64,000 nucleotides of DNA from assembly GCA_017307375.1 (NCBI GenBank), contig JAFKFH010000003.1, positions 62,001-126,000 on the forward strand, read 5' to 3'. Source of the DNA: Alphaproteobacteria bacterium. GTDB taxonomy: Bacteria > Pseudomonadota > Alphaproteobacteria > Ferrovibrionales > Ferrovibrionaceae. A model generated the notes under the pieces. That model saw only the letters and a program-made list of their open reading frames with translations. It had not been told where the DNA came from and made no database searches. The position numbers and the translations under genes were made by a program. Positions within the stretch are counted from its first letter, which is position 1. Each line of letters begins with the position of its first letter. Shown here piece by piece: positions 42,501-50,458 of this stretch.

Positions 42501-44042
42501 ATGCCCCTGCTGTTTCGACCGATCGGCACGGTCATCACCGCCATCGCCCTGCCGCTGGCCTTCGCCGCCTTCGGGCTGTGGCAGGCGCAGCGCGCCGACC
42601 GGGACCTGGCCGAGGTCGACGCCTGGCGGGCCAGGACCGCGGCACAGCTTACCGCCATGGACGCCCGCCCGGGCCCGGCCGGGGGAATCAATCCGGACTG
42701 GCGCTTCACGCGTCGCGGCCACATCTATGAGGGCGACGATGCGCGGCGTGAGGCGCAGGCGGCGTTGCGCGCCGCCGATGACGAGATGATGATGGCGCGC
42801 TGGTGCCGGCATCTGGCACCGGTTGTCACCGCGTCGGGCGTCATCGTCGCCGCGCTCGGATCGCTTGTCCTGGCTGCGGCCTTCGTGCTCGGCCGCGCCG
42901 GCCGCCGGTCGCGCGAGTGGCTGATCGCAGGGTTCTCGCTGGTCCAGCGGGTATTGCCGGCACTGCTCATCGGGCTGGTGGTCGTGACCACCGTCGGCAT
43001 CATTGCGGCCGTGATCTTCGAGACGCTGGCCCTCAGGGCCATCCTCGTCGGCCTTGTCGTGATCGGTGCAACCTTGATCATCGCCCTGGCTGCCGTGCTG
43101 CAGCTGCGCGGCACCGCCGGGCTCCATATTCCCGAACCGGCAGTGATCGCCGGCCGTCCGGTTTCGGTCGACGAGGCGCCGGGCCTCTGGCAGGTGACGG
43201 GGGATCTTGCCGCCCGGCTCGGCACGGCGCCGCCGGATGACATCGTCGTCGGGCTGACCGAGGGCTTCTTCGTAGCCCCCGGTCCGATCGGCCTGGATGG
43301 CACCGACCAGACCCTCGCCGGCAACGTACTCCATGTGCCGCTGCCGCATCTCGCCCTGCTCCAGGACGACGAGATCGCCGCCGCCATCGGGCATGAGCTT
43401 GCCCATTTCGCCGGGCAGGACACGGCATACGGCAAGCGCGCCGATCCGGTCCATGACGGCATGCTCCGGTCGCTCGACGCGCTGGTCGCGGCGGGCACCA
43501 CCCGGCGGGGGTCGATTTCGCTGCTGATCCAGCCAGCACTGGCCCTCGCCGTCTTCGTCACGGACCAGTTCTACCAGGCGGCACGGCACTGGGGCCGGCA
43601 CGCGGAACTGGCCGCGGATGCCGCCGGCGCTGCCGTCGTCTCGGCGCCCGCGGCGGCGCGCACGCTGCTGCGCCAGGAAGCGCTACGTGATCTTGTCGAG
43701 CACACCCTGGACTCGGCCTGGACAAGCCCCGCCAAGGCGCCGCGGGATCTGGTCGCCGCCATCATTGCCCGGGCAGCAAAGCACGGGCTGAACGATCCGA
43801 CCGGGCGGCTCGACGACGAGATGCCGCATCCGGCCGACAGCCATCCGCCGACCCGCGCGCGCCTCGCCGCGCTCGGCCAGGATCTGTCGCCCGAGATGAT
43901 CGCGGCGGTGATGGCCCCGCCCGAACCGGAAGCCGCCGCCCGCCTCGGCCGCTATCTGGCCGATCCAGACGCCATCACCGTCGAGGCGACCGCACGCTTC
44001 GTCGCTCGCGCGAGAAAAGCGGCGCGGGAAGAAGATGCCTGA
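42501..44042 (+). CDS. Membrane M48-like zinc metallopeptidase
   Basis: A 513-residue paralogue of the preceding protein: N-terminal helices (PIGTVITAIALPLAFAAFGLW and three more), then a metallopeptidase domain. It has an intact H298-E-L-A-H302 (AIGHELAHFAGQD) and the downstream Glu ligand E369 in HAELAADAAGA, the M48 arrangement. It is therefore expected to be active, with a cytosolic or membrane-face catalytic site, perhaps in membrane protein quality control like HtpX (inference). ATG 42501 is preferred over a GTG at 42480 because GGAGG lies about 10 bases before it. It follows the pseudoprotease gene by 42 bases. Confidence 0.85.
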   Translation: MPLLFRPIGTVITAIALPLAFAAFGLWQAQRADRDLAEVDAWRARTAAQLTAMDARPGPAGGINPDWRFTRRGHIYEGDDARREAQAALRAADDEMMMARWCRHLAPVVTASGVIVAALGSLVLAAAFVLGRAGRRSREWLIAGFSLVQRVLPALLIGLVVVTTVGIIAAVIFETLALRAILVGLVVIGATLIIALAAVLQLRGTAGLHIPEPAVIAGRPVSVDEAPGLWQVTGDLAARLGTAPPDDIVVGLTEGFFVAPGPIGLDGTDQTLAGNVLHVPLPHLALLQDDEIAAAIGHELAHFAGQDTAYGKRADPVHDGMLRSLDALVAAGTTRRGSISLLIQPALALAVFVTDQFYQAARHWGRHAELAADAAGAAVVSAPAAARTLLRQEALRDLVEHTLDSAWTSPAKAPRDLVAAIIARAAKHGLNDPTGRLDDEMPHPADSHPPTRARLAALGQDLSPEMIAAVMAPPEPEAAARLGRYLADPDAITVEATARFVARARKAAREEDA

Positions 44043-44062
44043 GGGAGCCCCGTCGAACCGGA

Positions 44063-44806
44063 TCAGACCGGCGCGAACGAGGCCATGTCGAGCGGCGTGT
44101 TCATGTCGACGCCGGTGCGCTCGTAGCCGCGCTTGAAATCGGCCATGTGACGGGTCATCCAGCTGCGCGCGCCTTCGGCGTCGCGGGCGGCGAGCAGGGC
44201 GTAGATCGCCTTGTGCGCCGCGAGGATGCGCGCCTGGGTCTTCAGCCGCGGCAGGATGATGCGCCCGGCCGGCAGGAACAGCAGGCCGATGGGTTCGCGC
44301 GCCAGGGCCAGCGCCCGGTTGCCGGCGTTCTGGGCGACGATCTCGTGGAATTCCATGTCGAGGCGCACGACCTCGTCGATATCCTCGATCGCCTGCTCCA
44401 TCCGCGCGATGTTGCCGGCCAGCGCCGCCAGGCCATCGTCGTCGATATGGATGGCCGCCGCGGCCGCCGCGACCGGCTCCAGCGCCATCGAGGTTTCCCA
44501 CAATTCGCGGAACGTGACCTGCTGCATGGCGAGCGCCCGCGAGGCGCGTGACGCCAGGTCCATGTAGTGCGGCAGGGTCACGGTCAGCCGCTTGCCGCCC
44601 CGGGCGACGAAGCCGGAATGCTCGAGCAGGCGGATCCCCTCCCGCACGGTCGACCGGTTGACGCCGAACTGGCGGGCCAGGTCGAGCTCGGAAGGCAGCA
44701 GGTCGCCGGGCGCCAGTCCGCCCGAGACGATCTGGTGCTCGATGGCATCGAAGATCTGCTGATAGGCCGGGGCCATCGCCAATGGCTTGAACAGGTCAGC
44801 CTTCAT
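44063..44806 (-). CDS. GntR family (FadR/FCD) transcriptional regulator
   Basis: A 247-residue repressor-type regulator. It has an N-terminal GntR winged helix (IFDAIEHQIVSGGLAPGDLLPSE; ARQFGVNRSTVREGIRLLE) and a C-terminal all-helical FCD ligand domain, with metal/ligand residues in RLDMEFHEIVAQNAGN and HKAIYALLAARD. ATG 44806 has AAGGA 8 bases upstream and is preferred to ATG 44869. It is divergent from the acyl-CoA operon, and the gap between them holds a motif array fitting this subfamily, so it most likely represses that operon until an acyl-CoA or acid ligand binds. Confidence 0.93.
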   Translation of the reverse strand: MKADLFKPLAMAPAYQQIFDAIEHQIVSGGLAPGDLLPSELDLARQFGVNRSTVREGIRLLEHSGFVARGGKRLTVTLPHYMDLASRASRALAMQQVTFRELWETSMALEPVAAAAAAIHIDDDGLAALAGNIARMEQAIEDIDEVVRLDMEFHEIVAQNAGNRALALAREPIGLLFLPAGRIILPRLKTQARILAAHKAIYALLAARDAEGARSWMTRHMADFKRGYERTGVDMNTPLDMASFAPV

Positions 44807-44877
44807 ACGTCGATTCCTTGTGCGTCCTCGGAGGTAGTCATAACCCATTGCCTGTCCGGTTGTCGTCATTTATACAT

Positions 44878-44912
44878 GTCGGACTGTCGGACCGTCGAAC
44901 AGTTAGTCTGAC
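44878..44912. promoter_or_regulatory. Array of GTCnGAC operator motifs
   Basis: The palindromic core GTCGGAC occurs at 44878-44884 and 44886-44892, a one-mismatch copy GTCGAAC at 44894-44900, and GTCTGAC at 44906-44912. The first three are spaced exactly 8 bases apart. The core fits the FadR-subfamily operator form (y)GTM-N0-1-KAC. It lies between the GntR gene (start 44806) and the hydratase gene (start 44939), where it would cover both promoters. Confidence 0.65.
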
Positions 44913-44938
44913 GGGCAACGAAAGTAGGGTGGAAACGG

Positions 44939-45742
44939 ATGGCGGAAACAGCCTCCCAGGTGGAAAACGTGCTGGTCGCGCGTGATGGCGATTGCGCCGT
45001 GGTCACGCTGAACCGGCCGGACAAGCTCAATCCGCTGGACCGCGTCACGATCGCTGCGCTGCTGGATGTGGTGACCGCGCTCGAAGCCGATCGCGGCCTG
45101 CGCAGCGTCGTCATCACCGGCGCCGGCCGCGCCTTCTCGGCCGGCGGCGATCTCGACGGCTACCTGTCGCTCTATCGCGACCCCCAGGCCTTCCGCGTCT
45201 TCCTCGACACCTTCTACCGGCTGCTGGCGGCGATCGAACGGTCGGACAAGATCTATATCGCCGCGATCAACGGGCCCTGCGTCGCCGGCGGCCTCGAGCT
45301 GCTGCTGTCCTGCGATGTCGTCATCGCCGCCGAAACGGCGACGATCGGCGACGGCCATCTCAATTTCGGCCAGCTGCCCGGCGCCGGCGGATCGCAGCGC
45401 CTGCCGCGCGCGATCGGCGCCCTGCGCGCCAAGCACCTGATGCTGACCGGCCGGATGATCGATGCGGCCGAGGCCGAGCGGATCGGGCTGGTGGCCGAGG
45501 TGGTGCCCGCCAGCGCCCTGCTGGACCGCACCCTGGCCTTCGCCCGCGACCTCGGTGGCAAGAGCCCGGCGGGGCTGCGCGGCGCCAAATATCTGGTCAA
45601 CCAGGGGCTGAACGGCACGCTGGAGAGCGGGCTGCAGCTCGAGATCGCCTATGTGCACAACTATGCGACGACCGAGCCCGACGCCACCGAGGGGCTGGTC
45701 GCCTTCAAGGAAAAGCGCAAGCCGGCCTACGGCTGCGCCTGA
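44939..45742 (+). CDS. Enoyl-CoA hydratase/isomerase family protein
   Basis: A 267-residue crotonase-fold protein, first gene of the 12-gene operon. It has the oxyanion-hole segments GAGRAFSAGGDLDG and AAINGPCVAGGLELLLSCD, then GDGHLNFGQLPGAGGSQRLPRAIG. The position usually held by the first catalytic Glu of hydratases is NFGQLPGAGG, that is Gln rather than Glu, while the second region keeps GAGGSQRL; the exact reaction (hydratase, isomerase or hydrolase) is therefore open. An acyl-CoA substrate is expected from the family. Confidence 0.9.
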   Translation: MAETASQVENVLVARDGDCAVVTLNRPDKLNPLDRVTIAALLDVVTALEADRGLRSVVITGAGRAFSAGGDLDGYLSLYRDPQAFRVFLDTFYRLLAAIERSDKIYIAAINGPCVAGGLELLLSCDVVIAAETATIGDGHLNFGQLPGAGGSQRLPRAIGALRAKHLMLTGRMIDAAEAERIGLVAEVVPASALLDRTLAFARDLGGKSPAGLRGAKYLVNQGLNGTLESGLQLEIAYVHNYATTEPDATEGLVAFKEKRKPAYGCA

Positions 45743-45755
45743 GGAGTATCGTCCC

Positions 45756-46913
45756 ATGTGGAAGTTGCGCGACAAGTATTCGATCAGCGGCATCGGCCAG
45801 ACCGCGTTCACCAAGGCCTCGGGCCGCACCGTCCTCGACCTGGCCTCCGAAGCGTGCAAGGCCGCGGCCGAGGATGCCGGCATGGCGCTCGACGAGATCG
45901 ACGGCATCATCTCGTTCCACTTCAACGATTCGATTCCGGCGATGGCGGTCGCCTCGAACCTCGGCATTCCCGCGGTCATGCATGCGGTCGACTACACCGC
46001 GGGCGGCAACGGCGCCAACCTGATCATGCTGGCCGCCACCGCCGCGATCGAGGCCGGGCTGGCCCGGAACGTGCTGTGCTATCGCGCGATGAACGGCCGG
46101 TCGGGCTTCCGCCTCGGCGGCGGGCGGGAATTCTCGGCCCAGGGCATCACCCAGTATACCGCCCCGTTCGGCTGGATCACCTATCCGCAGGCGATGGCGA
46201 TGTGGGTGCGGCGCCATATCGTCAAGTACGGCACCACCGCCGAACAGCTCGGCCAGGTCGCGATCACCTTCCGCGAGAACGCCGGCCGCAACGAGGCGGC
46301 GATGCAGCGCGCCCCGATCACGATGGACGACTACCTGGCCTCGCGCATGATCGTCGAACCGTTCCGCATGCTCGACATCTGCCTGGAATCGGACGGCGCC
46401 TGCGCCGTGCTGATCACGGGCAAGGACCGCGCCAGGGACCTCAGGCAGAAGCCGGTCTACATCACCGGCGGCGCCTATGGCGGCGGCCCGTCGCAGGGCG
46501 ACGACCTGTTCGACGCGATCCGCTGGCCCGATCATTCGCAGAACTACGCCGCCTATATCGCCGACGACCTGTGGGGCTCGGCCGGGCTGAAGCCCGAGGA
46601 CGTCGACGTCGCCGAGATCTACGACTGCTTCACCTACAGCGTGCTGATGCAGCTGGAGGGCCTGGGCTTCTGCAGGCCGGGCGAAGGCGGCCCGTTCGTC
46701 CAGGAAGGCCATCTGGCGCGCAACGGCCGGCTGCCGACCAACACCCACGGCGGCCTGCTGTCGGAAGCCTATATCCATGGCACCAACCATGTGCTGGAAG
46801 CCGTGCGCCAGCTGCGCGGCACCGCCGGCGCCCGCCAGATCGCCGATGCCGAGATCGCCCTGACCACCGCCGGCGCGATGACCTGCGGCAGCGCGATGCT
46901 CCTGAGGAACTGA
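45756..46913 (+). CDS. Thiolase-fold acyl-CoA protein without nucleophilic Cys (Ltp2-like)
   Basis: A 385-residue protein of the SCP2-type thiolase group. The place of the thiolase nucleophile reads AVDYTAGGNGAN: the Cys is replaced by Tyr80. The C-terminal half keeps ETYD-like AEIYDCFTYSVL (Tyr289, Tyr294), THGGLLSEAYIHG and TTAGAMTCGSAMLL. Loss of the Cys together with a DUF35 partner encoded next is the pattern of retro-aldolases of steroid side-chain breakdown (Ltp2 / ChsH2-type) rather than of true thiolases. GAGGAG lies 10 bases before ATG 45756. Predicted role: C-C cleavage of a hydroxyacyl-CoA. Confidence 0.85.
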   Translation: MWKLRDKYSISGIGQTAFTKASGRTVLDLASEACKAAAEDAGMALDEIDGIISFHFNDSIPAMAVASNLGIPAVMHAVDYTAGGNGANLIMLAATAAIEAGLARNVLCYRAMNGRSGFRLGGGREFSAQGITQYTAPFGWITYPQAMAMWVRRHIVKYGTTAEQLGQVAITFRENAGRNEAAMQRAPITMDDYLASRMIVEPFRMLDICLESDGACAVLITGKDRARDLRQKPVYITGGAYGGGPSQGDDLFDAIRWPDHSQNYAAYIADDLWGSAGLKPEDVDVAEIYDCFTYSVLMQLEGLGFCRPGEGGPFVQEGHLARNGRLPTNTHGGLLSEAYIHGTNHVLEAVRQLRGTAGARQIADAEIALTTAGAMTCGSAMLLRN

Positions 46914-46917
46914 TCGC

Positions 46918-47334
46918 ATGAACACGCCCGCATACAACAAGCCCCTGCCTGCCCCCGATCCCGATTCGGCCCCGTTCTGGGAAGGCACGCGCGCCCATGA
47001 GCTGCGCCTGCAGCGCTGCGACGACTGTGGCACCCATCGTTATCCCGCCGGCCCGCATTGCCCGTCCTGCCGCTCGACCCGTGCGACCTGGATCAAGTCA
47101 TCGGGCCGCGGCAAGGTCTATTCCTGGATCGTCGTCGTCCATCCGGTACCCAAGGAGGTCTATCATCAGGACGTGCCCTACGCCGTCGCGCTGATCGACC
47201 TGGCGGAAGGCGTGCGCATCGCGTCCAACATCGTCGGCTGCGATCCGCGGGCGATCACTGCCGACATGCCGGTCGAGGTCGTGTTCGACGCGGTGACGGC
47301 GGACGTCACCCTGCCGAAGTTCAAGCCGGCCTAG
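46918..47334 (+). CDS. DUF35 OB-fold / zinc-ribbon partner protein
   Basis: A 138-residue protein. A rubredoxin-like zinc ribbon with four Cys (CDDCGTHRYPAGPHCPSC) is followed by an OB-fold (GRGKVYSWIVVVHP to VEVVFDAV). Such proteins bind CoA or support a thiolase-type partner. It lies 4 bases after the thiolase-fold gene, supporting a heteromeric complex with it. Starts ATG 46918. Confidence 0.92.
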   Translation: MNTPAYNKPLPAPDPDSAPFWEGTRAHELRLQRCDDCGTHRYPAGPHCPSCRSTRATWIKSSGRGKVYSWIVVVHPVPKEVYHQDVPYAVALIDLAEGVRIASNIVGCDPRAITADMPVEVVFDAVTADVTLPKFKPA

Positions 47335-47339
47335 CCACC

Positions 47340-48737
47340 GTGGATTTCCTTCGTTCCTCGCCGCTGCTGGCCGGCCTCGCCGCGATGTCGCGGACCGAGC
47401 TGCAGGCGCTGCAGCTGGCCAAGATCCGCGCCCAGATGGCCCGGCTGTGGGAGGCGAGCCCATTCTATCGCGCCCGGTGGCAGGCCGCCGGCATCCGTCC
47501 CGGGGACATCACCAGCCTGGACGACTTCCGCCGCCTCGTACCGACCGTGAACAAGCAGGATTTCCTGCAGGACCAGGCCGATCATCCGCCGTTCGGCGGG
47601 CGCCTCGGCATCCGGCGCGAGGATGTCGCGCTGGTGTCGATGACCGGGGGCACCTCGGGCCAGGGCCAGGAAGTCTACGGGCGCAGCCAGGCCGACATTG
47701 CCGTTCAGGGCCATCTGCATTTCCTGCCCTGGTTCATGGCGGGCCTGCGCCCCGGCCACCTGGCGCTGAACTGCGTGCCGGCCGGCGGGCTGACCACCGG
47801 CGGCTGGGGGCCGTCGGAGGGTTTCCGCCTTGCCGGCGCCACCGCCTTCCACGCCGGCGGCACCTTGAGCACCGAGGCCAAGATCGACCTGCTGCTGCGG
47901 TTCGGCGAGCTGCATTTCATCTATGCCTCGACCAACTACCTGCACACCCTGACCCAGGCCTTCCTGCGCCGCGGCATCGTGCCGGCGGAACGCTTTCCCA
48001 TGCTGGCCGGCATCCAGATCGCGGCCGAAGGCTATCCGGCGGAATGGGCGCGCGAGACCCAAAAACTGTGGGGCTGCGCGTTGCATGAAGGCTATGGCAG
48101 CACGCAAGGCGCGGGCTTCGTCGCGACCACCTGCGACCAGGGCATCGTGCGCGAGGATCGCGAGCGCGGCCTGATGCGCATTCTGGAATGGCTGAACTAT
48201 GCCGAGGTGATCGACCCCGATACCGGCCGGCATGTCGCGCCCGGCGAGGAGGGCGAGATCGTCCTGACCAACCTCGACATCGAAGGCTCGCCGGTCATCC
48301 GCTTCGCCACCCGCGACAAGGCGCGCTGGTTCCCGCCCGAATATTGCGGCGGCGGCCTGCCCTGGGGCGGGATCGAGGCCGGTTCGATCGGCCGCTACGA
48401 CGACATGATGAAGGTGCGCGGCAACAATATCTGGCCGCTCGCCGTCGATACCGTGGTCTTCGCCGCCCCGGAAGTCGCCGAATATGTCGGGCGCGTCTAT
48501 GTCGACGACGAGGGCAGGACGGAGGTCGAACTGCGCCTGGCCCTGAAGCCCGGCGCCTGCGACGAGGCCGCGCGCCCCGCCCTGTTCGACGCGCTGCGCG
48601 CGACGCTGAAGGCGCGCACGAATGTCTGGATGCAGATCCGCGAGGTGCCGTTGGCCGAGCTGCCGCAGTTCACCTACAAGGCCCGGCGCTGGACCGACGA
48701 GCGCAAGGCCGGATATCGCCCGGGGGCCGCATCATGA
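47340..48737 (+). CDS. Phenylacetate-CoA ligase-like (PaaK family) adenylate-forming enzyme
   Basis: A 465-residue acid-CoA ligase. The N-terminal PaaK lead is present (TELQALQLAKIRAQMARLWE, SPFYRARW). The nucleotide loop is MTGGTSGQGQ, and later HEGYGSTQGAGF, GEEGEIVLTNLDIEGSPVIRF and RYDDMMKVRGNNIWP follow, ending with the small C-terminal domain. It should activate the pathway's carboxylic acid to acyl-CoA; an aromatic or cyclic acid is suggested by the family but not proven. The start is GTG 47340, 5 bases after the DUF35 stop, with no strong ribosome-binding site, so it is probably translationally coupled. Confidence 0.9.
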   Translation: MDFLRSSPLLAGLAAMSRTELQALQLAKIRAQMARLWEASPFYRARWQAAGIRPGDITSLDDFRRLVPTVNKQDFLQDQADHPPFGGRLGIRREDVALVSMTGGTSGQGQEVYGRSQADIAVQGHLHFLPWFMAGLRPGHLALNCVPAGGLTTGGWGPSEGFRLAGATAFHAGGTLSTEAKIDLLLRFGELHFIYASTNYLHTLTQAFLRRGIVPAERFPMLAGIQIAAEGYPAEWARETQKLWGCALHEGYGSTQGAGFVATTCDQGIVREDRERGLMRILEWLNYAEVIDPDTGRHVAPGEEGEIVLTNLDIEGSPVIRFATRDKARWFPPEYCGGGLPWGGIEAGSIGRYDDMMKVRGNNIWPLAVDTVVFAAPEVAEYVGRVYVDDEGRTEVELRLALKPGACDEAARPALFDALRATLKARTNVWMQIREVPLAELPQFTYKARRWTDERKAGYRPGAAS

Positions 48738-48973
48738 GCCGCCAGGACGAACTGGCGCTGCTGCGCCGCATGGAGGCGCAGGCCAGGCAACTTCTGGACA
48801 GCCCGGACGCGCTGATGGTCGGGCAATACCGACATCTGCACGGGCGGATCAGGGCGCTGATCGCCATCTTGACGTCGACGCCACAAGAGCGCGCGTTTGT
48901 TAGGGAGAACGACCATGCCGAGACTGACGGGCCGCGTGGCCCTGATCACGGGGGCGGCGTCGGGCCTCGGTGA
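48734..48973 (+). CDS. Small hypothetical protein
   Basis: A 79-residue frame that begins at an ATG overlapping the ligase stop (ATGA) and runs 59 bases into the next SDR gene. The first 50 residues (RQDELALLRRMEAQARQLLD; HLHGRIRALIAIL) look like two amphipathic helices; the tail is read out of frame from the SDR start and is probably unstructured. I recognise no family. The coupling and the otherwise empty 177 bases between ligase and SDR favour a real gene. Confidence 0.5.
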   Translation: MSRQDELALLRRMEAQARQLLDSPDALMVGQYRHLHGRIRALIAILTSTPQERAFVRENDHAETDGPRGPDHGGGVGPR

Positions 48974-49688
48974 GGCTACCGTCCGCCGCTTCGTCCAGGA
49001 AGGCGCCCGCGTCGTCATCACCGATATCGACGAGGGCCGGGGCGAGCGCCTGGCCCGCGAACTCGGGCCCGACACCGCCTTCGCCCCTTGCGACCACACG
49101 AAGCGGGCCTCCTGCACCGCCGCCGTGCAGGCGGCGCTGAGCCGCTTCGGCCGCCTCGACATCCTGCACAACAATGCAGGCGGGCCGTTCGCCGGTTCGG
49201 TCGAGAGCGCCGACGATGCCGTGCTCGAACGCGTCATCGGCGTCAACCTGCTCGGCGTCTTCAAGATGACGCAGGAAGCGCTGCCGGCGCTGCGCGAGTC
49301 GGCGGCCAGGCATCCGGCCGGCGCGGCGATCCTGTTCACCTCGTCGCTGCAGGGTGTCAAGGCGCGGCCGAATTTTTCGGTCTATACCGCCGCCAAGCAC
49401 GGCATCGTCGGGCTGGTGAAGAGCCTGGCGCTGGAGCTGGCACCGGCCAACATCCGCGTCAACGCCGTCTGCCCGACCGTGACCGAGACGCCGATGCTGG
49501 CCAAGTTCCTGCCCGGCATGGCCGACGACATGGACGAGGCGCGGCGCCGCTTCCGCGCCACCATCCCGCTCGGCCGCATGCCGGAGACCGTCGATACGGC
49601 GAACGCGCTGCTCTTCCTCGCCTCCGACGAGGCGCGGATGATCACCGGCGTCGCCCTGCCGATCGACGGCGGACAGATGGCGGGATGA
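48915..49688 (+). CDS. Short-chain dehydrogenase/reductase (first of two)
   Basis: A 257-residue classical SDR. It has TGAASGLG (cofactor loop), D at the end of the second strand (ITDIDEGRG, favouring NAD(H)), NNAG, the catalytic Ser in LFTSSLQG and Y-x3-K in VYTAAK. It ends LFLASDEARMITGVALPIDGG. Likely oxidises a hydroxyacyl-CoA or hydroxy acid in the operon's pathway. ATG 48915 is preceded by AGGGAG at 7 bases. It shares ATGA with the next SDR. Confidence 0.93.
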   Translation: MPRLTGRVALITGAASGLGEATVRRFVQEGARVVITDIDEGRGERLARELGPDTAFAPCDHTKRASCTAAVQAALSRFGRLDILHNNAGGPFAGSVESADDAVLERVIGVNLLGVFKMTQEALPALRESAARHPAGAAILFTSSLQGVKARPNFSVYTAAKHGIVGLVKSLALELAPANIRVNAVCPTVTETPMLAKFLPGMADDMDEARRRFRATIPLGRMPETVDTANALLFLASDEARMITGVALPIDGGQMAG

Positions 49689-50458
49689 CGATGCTGCCCA
49701 ACCTAACCGATCTCTCCGGCCAGGTCGCCGTCGTCACCGGGGCCGCGGGCGGCCTCGGCGCGCTCGCCTGCCGCACCTTTGCCGCCGCCGGTGCCGACAT
49801 CGTGCTGGTCGGCCGCAATGCGGCGCGCATGGAAGGCATGATCCCGGCGATCGAAACGCTGGGACGGCGCGCCGTCGCCATTGCGGCCGACGTCACCGAC
49901 CGCGCCTCGGTCGCCGCGATGGCCGAAAAGGCCGCTTCGGCGTTCGGCCGCGTCGACATCCTGCTGAACAATGCCGGCACCACCTCGCCGAAGGACCTGT
50001 TCAGCCTGACCGACGAAGACTGGCACGGGGTGATGGATACCTCCGCGACCGGCACGTTCCTCTGCGTCCAGGCCATCGCCCCGGCGATGATCGCGGCCGG
50101 ATCCGGCCGCATCATCAACATGGGGTCGATCCTGTCGCTGCGCGGCATGGCCCGGCGCGTCGCCTATGCCGCCGCCAAGGGCGCGGTCGCCAACCTGACG
50201 CGCGCGCTCGCCTTCGAACTCGGCCCCCACGGCATCACCGTCAACGCGCTCGGCCCCACCGTGATCGAGACCGACCTGAACCGCGAGCTGATCCGGACCC
50301 AGCCCGAACTCTACCGCGCCGTGCTCGACCGCACCCCGATGGGCCGGCTGGGCCAGCAGGACGATCTCGCCGGCGCGCTGCTGTTCCTCGCCTCGCCCGC
50401 CGCCGGGTACATCACCGGGCAGGTGCTGTGCGTCGACGGCGGCTATACCGCGGGATGA
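49685..50458 (+). CDS. Short-chain dehydrogenase/reductase (second of two)
   Basis: A 257-residue classical SDR. It has TGAAGGLG, an Arg after the second strand (LVGRNAARM, suggesting NADP(H)), NNAG, INMGSILSLRG with the catalytic Ser, YAAAK, and the ending LFLASPAAGYITGQVLCVDGG. The different cofactor hint compared with the first SDR suggests distinct steps. Starts ATG 49685 (ATG 49691 possible), overlapping the first SDR and, at its end, the APH-like gene. Confidence 0.92.
   Translation: MTMLPNLTDLSGQVAVVTGAAGGLGALACRTFAAAGADIVLVGRNAARMEGMIPAIETLGRRAVAIAADVTDRASVAAMAEKAASAFGRVDILLNNAGTTSPKDLFSLTDEDWHGVMDTSATGTFLCVQAIAPAMIAAGSGRIINMGSILSLRGMARRVAYAAAKGAVANLTRALAFELGPHGITVNALGPTVIETDLNRELIRTQPELYRAVLDRTPMGRLGQQDDLAGALLFLASPAAGYITGQVLCVDGGYTAG

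Noticed and set aside
40863-43601. A 912-codon minus-strand frame opposite the two M48-like genes
   Set aside because: The plus-strand genes have membrane helices, HExxH and paralogy to each other. The minus frame has none of these.
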